A stretch of DNA of 33,426 nucleotides from the NCBI GenBank assembly GCA_903848275.1, contig CAINGB010000020.1:1-33426 (forward strand), written 5' to 3'. The DNA comes from Candidatus Uhrbacteria bacterium. GTDB taxonomy: Bacteria; Patescibacteriota; Patescibacteriia; UBA9934. The translations under genes were made by a program, and so were the position numbers. Positions 15,525 through 22,888 of the stretch are shown piece by piece (positions within the stretch are counted from its first letter, which is position 1; each line of letters opens with the position of its first letter). A model generated the notes under the pieces. That model was given only the letters and a program-made list of their open reading frames with translations, was not told the origin of the DNA and did not search any database.

Positions 15525-15673
15525 AATATTGTGCTTCTTTGCACCACAGCGATATCAGCCGACATCCCACACGGGATATCATCTTCTATCGACATGGCAA
15601 AGTAAGCGGTGATGAATTAGTGACGGAAGTTATCGAATACTTTACTCGATAACTCTACATCAATGTTCATCGA
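15525..15673 (-). promoter_or_regulatory. pnp leader region with two hairpins
   Basis: Between the NYN gene and pnp. GTTATCGA/TCGATAAC (near 15632-15656) forms an 8-bp stem, and GATATCCC-GTGT-GGGATGTC (near 15561-15580) a second. No clear promoter boxes are seen, so these may be processing or control elements in a shared transcript. Confidence 0.4.
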
Positions 15674-16312
15674 TTAACTCTTTCTAATATACCTTCGTGG
15701 CTTTCTCTCCGCATCATTCACTACATTCTTATCTACTCCGAGACTTGGTTCATCTTCCGTCGACGTTGGATCAATACTGCTGCTGCCTGGTTTAGCTGGT
15801 CTTGGCTTGTTGCTGCCAGGTAACAGGAAAGTGGCAATATCATCACTCAAGTTGGTATAAATATCCGCACATTCTACCAAGCGGGTCGACGTCGACTCGC
15901 GGAACGAAGCTACATGGAAAATTCGGCCATGACCCTTCACATATTCGCCAACTGGTACGTAATCGCCATCGCCACTAACGAGGACGACGACATCGAGCAT
16001 ATCCAGCATGCGAATAATGTCGATCGTAATCCCCACATCCCAGTCACCTTTCTTGTGACCAGAATCATACTCGAGCAACTCCTTGGTCATCACCTCAATG
16101 CCAGCCCCGTGCAAAGCCTCGAGGAATGGCGTTTCGTCACCCGTCTTGGTTGACACACAATAAGCAATGGCCCGAATCAACTTCTGGTTACCCGTTGTAC
16201 CCGTTACAATGTTTGTAAAGTTGACCTTGTTGCCGTACAGATTACGGGCACTGTAATACATGTTTTGGATGTCGATGAAAACACCCACTCGGCGGTTTGA
16301 AGTATCTAACAT
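15674..16312 (-). CDS. NYN-domain (LabA/DUF88-like) putative ribonuclease
   Basis: A 212-residue protein. The PIN-like NYN fold is clear: VFIDIQNMYYSARN (D14), KGDWDVGITIDI (D90, D92) and VLVSGDGDYVPVGEYVKGHG (D115, D117) supply the acidic residues that bind metal in this family. The last ~50 residues are a Pro/Ser/Lys-rich, basic tail (TFLLPGSNKPRP to RKPRRYIRKS) that may bind RNA. NYN proteins are RNA-cutting or RNA-binding enzymes. Its place between rpsO and pnp suggests a role in RNA turnover alongside PNPase; an endonuclease feeding an exonuclease would make sense but is inferred. Confidence 0.85.
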   Translation of the reverse strand: MLDTSNRRVGVFIDIQNMYYSARNLYGNKVNFTNIVTGTTGNQKLIRAIAYCVSTKTGDETPFLEALHGAGIEVMTKELLEYDSGHKKGDWDVGITIDIIRMLDMLDVVVLVSGDGDYVPVGEYVKGHGRIFHVASFRESTSTRLVECADIYTNLSDDIATFLLPGSNKPRPAKPGSSSIDPTSTEDEPSLGVDKNVVNDAERKPRRYIRKS

Positions 16313-16367
16313 AAAAGGAAAAACTCTTTAAAAAAATGATAATGAAAGGCGGTCTTAGTATACAACA

Positions 16368-16391
16368 GCACCCCGCAATAAAGCGAGGTGC
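16368..16391 (-). terminator. Hairpin after rpsO
   Basis: On the minus strand GCACCTCGC and GCGGGGTGC pair around a TTTATT loop, nine pairs with one mismatch. No T-run follows, so it may slow or stabilise rather than end transcription. Confidence 0.5.
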
Positions 16392-16401
16392 AGCTGAGCC
16401 A

Positions 16402-16689
16402 TTACTTAACGGCTTTAATTTGCTGTGTTTTGAGACCAAGATCGGCTACCAACTCGAGGTAAGCCTTCTCGTCTTCTCGTTCCAAGTACTTCATCAAGCG
16501 TCGGCGTTCGGCGACCTTCTTGATCAAACCACGGCGGGAGCTAAAGTCCTTGCGGTGATCCTTCAAGTGCTTGGTCAATTCTTCAACTTCCTTGGTCAAA
16601 AGGGCGATCTGCACCTGTGGGGAACCGGTGTCCTTGGCGTGCGTACCGTACTTTTTGATCAAATTCTCCTTCTGTTTAGGGCTGAGCAT
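16402..16689 (-). CDS. rpsO: Ribosomal protein S15
   Basis: A 95-residue protein of small-subunit size. The start at 16689 (MLSPKQKENLIKKYG) is chosen because the family begins so; an in-frame extension to 16815 would cross the promoter. S15 signatures are GTHAKDTGSPQVQIALLT (~15-32), LKDHRKDFSSRRGL (~43-56) and the C-terminal YLEREDEKAYLELVADLGL. S15 binds 16S rRNA helices early in small-subunit assembly. The leader is about 75 nt and holds a hairpin that might be an S15 autoregulatory site. NYN and pnp genes follow in the same direction. Confidence 0.97.
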   Translation of the reverse strand: MLSPKQKENLIKKYGTHAKDTGSPQVQIALLTKEVEELTKHLKDHRKDFSSRRGLIKKVAERRRLMKYLEREDEKAYLELVADLGLKTQQIKAVK

Positions 16690-16765
16690 AGTTACATTGT
16701 TCACTCGAGGATAGGAGTCGCCAGTGCTCAAACTGGTCAACCTCAGTCCACGACTTTTATTAAGT
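16690..16765 (-). promoter_or_regulatory. rpsO leader, possible S15-binding site
   Basis: On the minus strand CCAGT-TTGAGC-ACTGG forms a hairpin, enclosed by a possible GAGG/CCTC stem. rpsO leaders in several phyla bind S15 as feedback; structures differ between phyla, so this is a position-based suggestion. Confidence 0.4.
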
Positions 16766-16771
16766 AGGCCA

Positions 16772-16800
16772 ACAATAGCGGAATTGCCTCGCGAGGTCAA
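16772..16800 (-). promoter_or_regulatory. Promoter of rpsO
   Basis: On the minus strand TTGACC (16800-16795) and TATTGT (16777-16772), 17-bp spacer. Confidence 0.7.
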
Positions 16801-16851
16801 TAGATTGTCCTCCAAATAAGCTAATTTTAGCCAATTATTGCATCAGCCAGG

Positions 16852-16880
16852 TTGACTTTAGGCCCATTTTCTGCTATACT
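16852..16880 (+). promoter_or_regulatory. Promoter of the 154-aa orphan gene
   Basis: TTGACT (16852-16857) and TATACT (16875-16880), 17-bp spacer. The leader is about 58 nt, with a CGTTGG/CCAACG hairpin and a run of eight C before the GGAG ribosome binding site. Confidence 0.8.
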
Positions 16881-16944
16881 AAACCGTCGTTGGTCCTATC
16901 CCAACGTATCCTTTCACCCCCCCCACAAACCCCCGGAGTCTCTC

Positions 16945-17409
16945 ATGACCGCCTCTCCCATCATCATCGACTACAGCAGCGTCCCGCCCACATTCTTTCC
17001 GAACTGGATTACCCTTCCTGCCGGCAGGCAGCTGCCCAACTTGCACCGGGGTCAGCTCGACATTAACACGGTCAAGGCGATGCAAGGACCCAGTCAGAAG
17101 TACGATCCACCAGAGCTCGGCGTCATCGAGCGTGAATTGAAGGATTACATACTGGTGGGTGGCAGCGCCGCTGAATCGTTTCGTCGCCCTGAGAATCTAG
17201 ACGTCTTCGTCAACATCTGCCCAAAAGGCTGCCTTGTATTTCTCGAAAAATACGGCACAGAAAACAGTGGCTTGAAGGTCGTTGTCCTCTACGTCCGTGA
17301 TGGTCTGGTGCATGCCGCCAGTCTCTGTGCTTCCGACGGCGTCTTCCCGTGGGTCGGCGGCGAATTCTACTTCGCCGTCATCGATCCGGCCGCCCAACCC
17401 ACCCCCTGA
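16945..17409 (+). CDS. Hypothetical protein, 154 aa
   Basis: The ATG is preceded by CCCCGGAGTCTCTC, and the same GGAGTCTCTCATG arrangement precedes the gene at 30984, which fixes the start. The product is probably a soluble mixed alpha/beta protein with a Pro-rich first third; a middle segment (GVIERELKDYILVGGSAAESFRRPENLDVFVNI, ~58-90) is followed by VVVLYVRDGLVHAASL. It has no membrane segment and I do not recognise it. It is a stand-alone unit with its own promoter and terminator between rpsO and the Xer gene. Confidence 0.7.
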   Translation: MTASPIIIDYSSVPPTFFPNWITLPAGRQLPNLHRGQLDINTVKAMQGPSQKYDPPELGVIERELKDYILVGGSAAESFRRPENLDVFVNICPKGCLVFLEKYGTENSGLKVVVLYVRDGLVHAASLCASDGVFPWVGGEFYFAVIDPAAQPTP

Positions 17410-17446
17410 CCCTCGGCACTTCCTCGCGAAGTGGCCGGGCGTCTCT

Positions 17447-17490
17447 AACCGGAGTTTGCCGCCATCGTGCGGCCGACTCTGGTTTTTCTT
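17447..17490 (+). terminator. Terminator of the 154-aa orphan
   Basis: AACCGGAGT (17447-17455) pairs with ACTCTGGTT (17476-17484) with one wobble, an inner GCCG/CGGC extends the stem, and TTTTTCTTTT overlaps and follows. A second smaller stem (CACTTC/GAAGTG) lies just upstream. Confidence 0.8.
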
Positions 17491-17531
17491 TTACCTCACA
17501 TTACCTACTACCCTCTCCGCCAGCTGTGTCG

Positions 17532-17537
17532 TATAAT
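17532..17537 (+). promoter_or_regulatory. -10 box of xer, leaderless type
   Basis: A perfect TATAAT ends nine bases before the ATG at 17546, so the transcript should start at or within two bases of the start codon. The -35 is weak. Confidence 0.6.
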
Positions 17538-17545
17538 ACATTCGT

Positions 17546-18466
17546 ATGGCCAAACTCATCGACAAATATCTCCAACAATTTTTAGAATACTTAGAAATCG
17601 AACGTGGGCGTTCTTTGCTCACGGTCAAGAATTATTGTTTTTACCTCCGCCGTTTTCTCGACTGGGCCGCCATTAGCGAACCAGCGGATATTACGCAGGA
17701 ACTAGTCCGCAAGTTTCGCCTCTTTCTCAACCGCGACTTGGCCGGCCGCGAAGAAGCCACCCTTCAAAAAACTACGCAAAACTATCACCTCATCGCCTTG
17801 CGCTCGTTTCTCAAATTCTTAGCCAAGCGCGACATTAAAAGTCTTTCCCCTGAAAAAATCGAACTCGCCAAGCAAGAAGGCCGCCACGTCAGCTTCCTCG
17901 AAGCCGAGGAATTAAAGCGCATGCTCCTGCTCGCCGCCCGCGACACCTCACTCGTCGGCCTCCGCGATCGCGCCATTCTCGAACTCCTCTTCTCATCGGG
18001 CCTCCGCGTTTCTGAACTTTCTAATCTCCTCATCGAGCAAGTCAATCTTAAGCTCGACGAATTCACCATTAAAGGCAAAGGCAGCAAGCACCGCGTAGTC
18101 TTCCTCTCACCTGCCGCCAAGCAGTGCCTCAAAATGTACTTAGACGTCCGCCAAGACGTCGCTCCCTTCATGTTTGTCCGCCACGATCGCGCCAAAAAAG
18201 GTGGTGTTGCCGCCCTCACTCCCCGTTCCGTTCAACGAGTCATCGACGGTTTTGCCCGTAACGCCGGCATTACTAAACGCGTCACCCCGCACACTCTCCG
18301 TCACACTTTCGCCACAGATCTCCTCCGTAACGGCGCCGACATTCGCTCCGTCCAATCCCTCCTCGGCCATTCGAGCATCGTTACCACCCAGGTCTACACT
18401 CACATTACAGACAAAGAACTCAAACGCGTTTACACCAAATTCCACGACAAGCCGGAAGCTACCTAA
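17546..18466 (+). CDS. xerC: XerC/XerD-like tyrosine recombinase
   Basis: A 306-residue recombinase of standard Xer length. The N-terminal SAM-like core-binding domain spans ~1-95. The catalytic set is complete: R154 (SGLRVSEL), K178 (KGKGSKHR), H249 and R252 (HTLRHTFA), H275 (LLGHSS) and nucleophile Y284 (TQVYTHIT). It should resolve chromosome dimers at a dif site; many reduced genomes carry only one Xer protein, so C versus D cannot be decided. No integrase-type att site or phage gene is adjacent, which favours the housekeeping role. The mRNA looks leaderless. Confidence 0.9.
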   Translation: MAKLIDKYLQQFLEYLEIERGRSLLTVKNYCFYLRRFLDWAAISEPADITQELVRKFRLFLNRDLAGREEATLQKTTQNYHLIALRSFLKFLAKRDIKSLSPEKIELAKQEGRHVSFLEAEELKRMLLLAARDTSLVGLRDRAILELLFSSGLRVSELSNLLIEQVNLKLDEFTIKGKGSKHRVVFLSPAAKQCLKMYLDVRQDVAPFMFVRHDRAKKGGVAALTPRSVQRVIDGFARNAGITKRVTPHTLRHTFATDLLRNGADIRSVQSLLGHSSIVTTQVYTHITDKELKRVYTKFHDKPEAT

Positions 18467-18495
18467 GCTTCATTCCTTCCTCATTTTCGGTAGTG

Positions 18496-18501
18496 TATAA
18501 T
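18496..18501 (+). promoter_or_regulatory. -10 box of ndh, leaderless type
   Basis: A perfect TATAAT ends nine bases before the ATG at 18510, predicting a 5' UTR of about two bases. Confidence 0.6.
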
Positions 18502-18509
18502 CCCGCTAC

Positions 18510-19760
18510 ATGAAAAAGCCGCATATTGTCATCGTCGGTGGTGGGTTCGGCGGGATGGAAGTCGCTTGGGGGCTTCGATCCCAAGTCAAACAAGGCAAAA
18601 TCGCTGTCACCCTCATCAACGTCACCAACTATTTTCTCTTTACCCCCCTCTTACACGAAGTCGCGACCGGCGGCCTCAGTGCTGGCAGCGTCGCCGAGCC
18701 TCTGCGTGAAGTTTTCGCTCACACCGGCATCAGTGTCATTCAAGGCGAGGTGACCAAGGTCGACGTCGACAAGAAGACCGTCTTCCTCGGTCATCACGCT
18801 ATCCCCTACGACATCCTGGTTCTCTCAACCGGTGCCAGCACCAACTACTTCGACACGCCCGGCGCTCTCGAGTATGCTCTGCCTCTCAAAACTTTAGCCG
18901 ACGCCAGTGCCATCCGGGCTCGCATTATCGACGCCTTCGAAACTGCCTCACTCGTTACCACTTCGGCCGAACGTAAACAGTTACTCTCTTTCGTCGTCGT
19001 CGGGGCCGGCGCCACCGGTGTCGAGCTCGCCGCGGAACTCGCCGAATTCGCTTTCCATATTGCTCACCGCTATTTCTGCGACCGCACCAGCTGCATTTTG
19101 CATAATGAAGTCTCCGTCACGCTCGTCAGCGCCGGCCCAGAACTCCTCGCTCAGTTCCCTCTCCCCACCCGGCTTGCTGCCGAGAAGCGTCTCCGCAAAC
19201 TCGGCGTGCAACTCCGCCTCGGCATCCAAGTCGGCGAGGTCGACGCCACCGGGGTGAATATGAACGACGGCTGGCGCATCCCCTCCGGCCTCACTGTCTG
19301 GACCGCTGGCGTCAAAGCAGTTCTCCCTCCCCTAGCTCAATCTTCTACCTCCGCTAAAGCTCAGCTTTGGCCGCAAACCAACAACCGAGCTGAGCTCGGG
19401 CCAACCTTACTAGCCGTCAACCATAAGAACATCTTTATCCTCGGCGACGCGGCTAACGGCCTACCCATGCTAGCCCAGGTCGCCGTTGCTCAAGGTCGCG
19501 CCGTAGCTAACAATATCGTTTTACTCCTGGCTGGCCGTCCCCTCATCCCCTTCGTTTATCACTCTCGCGGCTCTTTCGTTTCCCTGGGCCAATGGTTCGC
19601 CGCCGGCACCATCGGCAAGCTCAACATCCACGGTCGCCTCACCTGGTGGCTCTGGCGCACCATTTACCTCTTCAAATTCGCCAGTAACAAAAAGCGCCTT
19701 CGCATTGTGTTCGAATGGACACTAAACCTCCTCTATCCCCGCGACATCACCCGTCTTTAA
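18510..19760 (+). CDS. ndh: Type II NADH dehydrogenase-like flavoprotein
   Basis: A 416-residue FAD/NAD(P)H oxidoreductase. The FAD-binding GGGFGGME lies at ~10-17, the second nucleotide fold VVVGAGATGVELAAELAEF at ~162-180, and the third FAD motif NIFILGDAAN at ~307-316. VWTAGVKA (~263-270) is typical of NDH-2. The C-terminal segment is amphipathic and basic, fitting peripheral binding to the membrane, where it would pass electrons from NADH to quinone. In many reduced genomes this is the only respiratory-type enzyme; NADPH use or another acceptor cannot be excluded. Residues 281-297 are encoded by a dispersed palindromic repeat and make the loop before the last FAD motif longer than usual by my estimate. 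Confidence 0.88.
   Translation: MKKPHIVIVGGGFGGMEVAWGLRSQVKQGKIAVTLINVTNYFLFTPLLHEVATGGLSAGSVAEPLREVFAHTGISVIQGEVTKVDVDKKTVFLGHHAIPYDILVLSTGASTNYFDTPGALEYALPLKTLADASAIRARIIDAFETASLVTTSAERKQLLSFVVVGAGATGVELAAELAEFAFHIAHRYFCDRTSCILHNEVSVTLVSAGPELLAQFPLPTRLAAEKRLRKLGVQLRLGIQVGEVDATGVNMNDGWRIPSGLTVWTAGVKAVLPPLAQSSTSAKAQLWPQTNNRAELGPTLLAVNHKNIFILGDAANGLPMLAQVAVAQGRAVANNIVLLLAGRPLIPFVYHSRGSFVSLGQWFAAGTIGKLNIHGRLTWWLWRTIYLFKFASNKKRLRIVFEWTLNLLYPRDITRL
19351..19399 (+). repeat. 49-bp double-palindrome repeat, copy A (inside ndh)
   Basis: Matches 44 of 49 positions with 26123-26171. It consists of AAAGCTCAGCTTT, a short linker, and CCGAGCTGAGCTCGG. It is read in frame as part of ndh (residues 281-297, SAKAQLWPQTNNRAELG). 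Confidence 0.85.
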
Positions 19761-19764
19761 ACCA

Positions 19765-19791
19765 AAAACTTCCGGTTAGTCCGGGAGTTTT
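19765..19791 (+). terminator. Terminator of ndh
   Basis: AAAACTTCCGG and CCGGGAGTTTT form an 11-bp stem with one wobble around TTAGT, with T-rich sequence at its foot. Confidence 0.75.
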
Positions 19792-19809
19792 ACTATTTCA
19801 CGGTTTCAT

Positions 19810-19846
19810 ACTTCTAATAACTAAAAATTAGAAGTAGATTAGAAGT
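19810..19846. repeat. Inverted and direct 9-bp repeats upstream of the ATPase gene
   Basis: ATTAGAAGT occurs at 19827-19835 and 19838-19846 (11 bp apart, about one helical turn), and its inverse ACTTCTAAT at 19810-19818. Regularly phased copies suggest a protein-binding array, either an operator or an iteron-like site for the downstream ATPase. The rest of 19847-19922 is AT-rich without a gene. Confidence 0.6.
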
Positions 19847-19922
19847 ATTATATATACATACAAAAATATGTTTATTTTTAAACAATCAATCACTCCAATA
19901 TTATAGCTAGTCACAGCCAAAA

Positions 19923-19951
19923 TTGATTATACATACAATATTTGTTATGAT
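19923..19951 (+). promoter_or_regulatory. Promoter of the Orc1/Cdc6-like gene, leaderless type
   Basis: TTGATT (19923-19928) and TATGAT (19946-19951), 17-bp spacer. The predicted transcript start is about three bases before the ATG at 19961. Confidence 0.65.
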
Positions 19952-19960
19952 CATAGTCAT

Positions 19961-21337
19961 ATGAATGAATCTATTTGGAATAAATTTGGTTTGCGTGGCA
20001 ATCCATATGATACCAATCCGTTAATCGAAGGAAATAATATAAATGTCGAAAATGCTTTTGTCGGCAGGTCTCAAGAGATTTCTTCTATAAATAAGATATT
20101 GTCCTCATTTGACGAGGGGAATATCTGTATCCTAGGTAAAGCTGGTGTTGGTAAAACTACCCTAGCCAATCACGTAAAATATAATTGGAAATCTAAGAGG
20201 GTAGATAAAGTTTTATTTTCGGCTAGGACTGAACTTGAGGCTAATATACAAACCTTAAACAAACGAAGCTTTATTTTTGAAATACTCAGCTCTCTCTATC
20301 GAGAAATTAAGTTAATCGAACCGAAATTAGCAGAAAGAGATGTCATGCCCGAGATAAGAGCTCTGATCGACCTAGGGCGAATAAAAGAAATGTCCGGCAA
20401 CCTAGCGGTTAACTTAGCCACATTTGTTCAAATAGGTATTACTAAAAGTGCGAGTAATATACTTAATCAACCACTAGAAATTCCTGACTCGGCACTTGTG
20501 GATTACCTAAGGCAACTTATTGATTTTATCAGATCTCATGAAATCGGCGGTATCAAATACAGCGGAGTTATTATACACATGAATAATTTTGATGTCGTCA
20601 TGCATGATGTAAAGAATTATCCAATTGTTTTGAACTTCTTTAACGAAATTAGAGACATAATGCAAATCCGGTATACCTATTTTATTTTTCTAGGACCACC
20701 TGATTTGTTCAGTGAGATTATTAGTAAGCATACTAGAGTTAAGGCTATTTTTAATCAGCCCCTAGCTCTAATTCCACTTAAAAAAACCGAACTCGTTGAT
20801 GCGCTTACTTATCGTATCGAAGCTCTGAAATCGCAAGGCACCAATCCCATTAATCCATTTACCGACGAGGTTATTTTTAAGCTATACGAAATATATGAGG
20901 GAGACACACGTACAATATTGAAAGCTCTCAGTGATATTGTTATTGAAGCCGGAGAAACGAATATTGGCACTCTTGGGTACATGGAGGCCCTACATTATCT
21001 AGCCAATGAAAGGCTGAGTAAACTTCGTGTATTTTTAACGCCACTACAATTCTCCTTATTAGAAAAAATCATTGAAAAAGACGGGCCAAGTACACAGCAT
21101 GAATTAATTGCTGCTACAGGAATTGCTGCCAATAATATGGCTGGTTACTATTTTAAAGAATTCAAGAAGCACGAAATAATTAAAGAAATAAGTAAAGAAT
21201 CGAGGACAAAGTATTGGGATCTCACAGAGCATTATTTGCCATTGCGTGAGTATTACAAAAATCGCAAAAATCTAGAGACATCATTAGGTACGAAGCTAGA
21301 GTCTGATACAAAACTCATTCAAGACAGCTTATTCTAA
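19961..21337 (+). CDS. Orc1/Cdc6-like AAA ATPase with C-terminal winged helix
   Basis: A 458-residue protein. Walker A is GKAGVGKT (59-66). The Walker B position reads GVIIHMNNFD (202-211), with Asn-Asn where most AAA proteins have Asp-Glu, so hydrolysis may be altered. YIFLGPPDLFSEII (~236-250) resembles the sensor 1 region. The C-terminal ~100 residues (LTPLQFSLLEKIIEKDGPSTQHELIAATG, ~352-380) form a likely winged helix. The layout is that of Orc1/Cdc6 or STAND-type ATPases that bind DNA. The gene is clearly AT-richer than all its neighbours and uses many AAA/ATA/TTA codons, suggesting horizontal origin. Phased repeats lie just upstream. It is flanked by terminators and stands alone. Replication, defence or regulation are all possible. 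Confidence 0.7.
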   Translation: MNESIWNKFGLRGNPYDTNPLIEGNNINVENAFVGRSQEISSINKILSSFDEGNICILGKAGVGKTTLANHVKYNWKSKRVDKVLFSARTELEANIQTLNKRSFIFEILSSLYREIKLIEPKLAERDVMPEIRALIDLGRIKEMSGNLAVNLATFVQIGITKSASNILNQPLEIPDSALVDYLRQLIDFIRSHEIGGIKYSGVIIHMNNFDVVMHDVKNYPIVLNFFNEIRDIMQIRYTYFIFLGPPDLFSEIISKHTRVKAIFNQPLALIPLKKTELVDALTYRIEALKSQGTNPINPFTDEVIFKLYEIYEGDTRTILKALSDIVIEAGETNIGTLGYMEALHYLANERLSKLRVFLTPLQFSLLEKIIEKDGPSTQHELIAATGIAANNMAGYYFKEFKKHEIIKEISKESRTKYWDLTEHYLPLREYYKNRKNLETSLGTKLESDTKLIQDSLF

Positions 21338-21340
21338 ATA

Positions 21341-21366
21341 AAAACCCTCCACTATGGAGGGTTTTG
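21341..21366. terminator. Bidirectional terminator after the ATPase gene
   Basis: AAAACCCTCC (21341-21350) and GGAGGGTTTT (21356-21365) form a perfect 10-bp stem. It can serve the ATPase gene and the convergent methyltransferase-SDR gene. Confidence 0.85.
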
Positions 21367-21383
21367 CCTGCCTCTAAATCACC

Positions 21384-22883
21384 TTACCGGTCTCGATCAT
21401 TCCCCCCCCCCTGCATTATTTGCTTCCCAATCACGCCCATCACCGTGTCCACAATCATACTCGGATGTTTAGCTAACTTTTGCAGCTGTGGTCCGACTTT
21501 TTTGATGTACGCATCACCGAGCGTGGAGGGTGAAATCACCGTAAACGGCAAGTAGAACGCCTCGACAATACTCGAGTAATGACGATTCAACTCATTCACA
21601 AACGACGCCAAGCCAGAGTTAACCAAGCCGTACATAATCAAATCCTTCGGCTTATCCTTGGCAGATCCCGCACCCCAAATCATCTGGATCGGCGTTTGTC
21701 GACTTTTGAATTTCTGGACGATCGCCTTCGTTAGCAAGACGCTACCTACCAACTTCGCGCCAAAACAATTCTCAATGCCCTCTTTATTCAGTTCCTCGAT
21801 TGTGCCGTGTCCTCCCTCAGCATCCGCGAACATCAACACCAAGTCCAAGCTCTTCACCTCGCCGAGCAACCTCGTAATACTCTTCTCACTCGTAATATCA
21901 CAAGCCCGTTCGTGCCAGCCAGCCTTATCGATCTTCTTGGCACTACGGCTATACAACCAAATCTCATAACCCAACTTATGCAAAGCGACGGCGACGTAGC
22001 GACCAATTGACTTCGTCTTCGTGCCCGCAATTAAGGCCGTTTTCTTGGCTGGCTTCTGAGCGAAGAAAAAGCCCCAGCCCATTTTGCCGTTCTCAACCTC
22101 ACTGACAATCCCCTCATAACGGTTTTTCAAATCCGTATAAGTGCCATCAGTCTTGTTCTCATGCGCCTTCATCTTCTTAGCTAGCTTGGCGTACGTCCAA
22201 ATCATATCCTGGTCACGCTGTTCGCCCTTAACCACATTTAAACCAACTGTCTGCAAGATCTGCTGATACATCTTAAACGAGAAGCCCTCGTTCCAGTTCA
22301 CCATCTTGTACACCAAATCATGCTCGGTCGTAGTCAACTCACTTTGCGCCTTCTGCGCTAAAAAGTCAGCAATGGCGAACACACCACCCGGCGCTAACAA
22401 ACGGTGCACATTCTCATACAATGCTTGTTTGTCTGCCACGAGCATGATCGCGTCCTGGCTGATCACATGGCTAAACATTTCGTCCTCAGCGAAGACCTCG
22501 CCAAGTTCGCTAGCACTAGCCCGCACAAACTTAACCCGCAGCTTCGGAAACTTCTGTAAATATATCTTCGCATCCTTAATCTGCTCATCACTTAAGTCAA
22601 CGCCGACCCCACTACAATCAAACTTAGCGCACAACTCGATTAATGTTTTTCCCGTCCCACAACCAACGTCGAGCACATTAGAGTTCTTGCTAATCGGCGC
22701 GATCGTTTCAACATTACTCAAGAGATGTTCAGTCGCCTGTTTGTAAGCTGTGGGGAGAGAATCAGTTTCTTTCTTAAACAAACCAACATGCAGCGTATGC
22801 GCCGCTTCATCCCAGGTTTCGTCGTAATATTTCTTGAGGAAATTAAATTTCGTGCGGGTCGTCTTTTCTTGTTCATTAATCAT
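21384..22883 (-). CDS. Fused SAM methyltransferase and SDR-like protein
   Basis: A 499-residue two-domain protein. The N-terminal half is a class I methyltransferase: LDVGCGTGK (71-79), VGVDLSDEQ (~93-101), RLLAPGGVFAIADFL (~161-175), resembling small-molecule N- or C-methyltransferases such as the sarcosine/tocopherol type. From ~280 a short-chain dehydrogenase-like Rossmann fold begins (ALIAGTKTKSIGRYVAVAL), with a catalytic-like Ser region WGAGSAK (403-409). Where SDRs have YxxxK this has YGLVN (418-422), so the Lys is replaced by Asn and redox activity is doubtful. It starts 5 bases after the stop of the dehydrogenase-like gene. A run of ten G in codons 491-494 lies near the C-terminus. 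Known fusions of these two domains are uncommon as far as I know. Confidence 0.8.
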   Translation of the reverse strand: MINEQEKTTRTKFNFLKKYYDETWDEAAHTLHVGLFKKETDSLPTAYKQATEHLLSNVETIAPISKNSNVLDVGCGTGKTLIELCAKFDCSGVGVDLSDEQIKDAKIYLQKFPKLRVKFVRASASELGEVFAEDEMFSHVISQDAIMLVADKQALYENVHRLLAPGGVFAIADFLAQKAQSELTTTEHDLVYKMVNWNEGFSFKMYQQILQTVGLNVVKGEQRDQDMIWTYAKLAKKMKAHENKTDGTYTDLKNRYEGIVSEVENGKMGWGFFFAQKPAKKTALIAGTKTKSIGRYVAVALHKLGYEIWLYSRSAKKIDKAGWHERACDITSEKSITRLLGEVKSLDLVLMFADAEGGHGTIEELNKEGIENCFGAKLVGSVLLTKAIVQKFKSRQTPIQMIWGAGSAKDKPKDLIMYGLVNSGLASFVNELNRHYSSIVEAFYLPFTVISPSTLGDAYIKKVGPQLQKLAKHPSMIVDTVMGVIGKQIMQGGGNDRDR

Positions 22884-22888
22884 AGAAT

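Noticed and set aside
13329-15612. Several frames of 80-220 codons opposite pnp
   Set aside because: pnp is unmistakable on the minus strand and these frames show no family resemblance.
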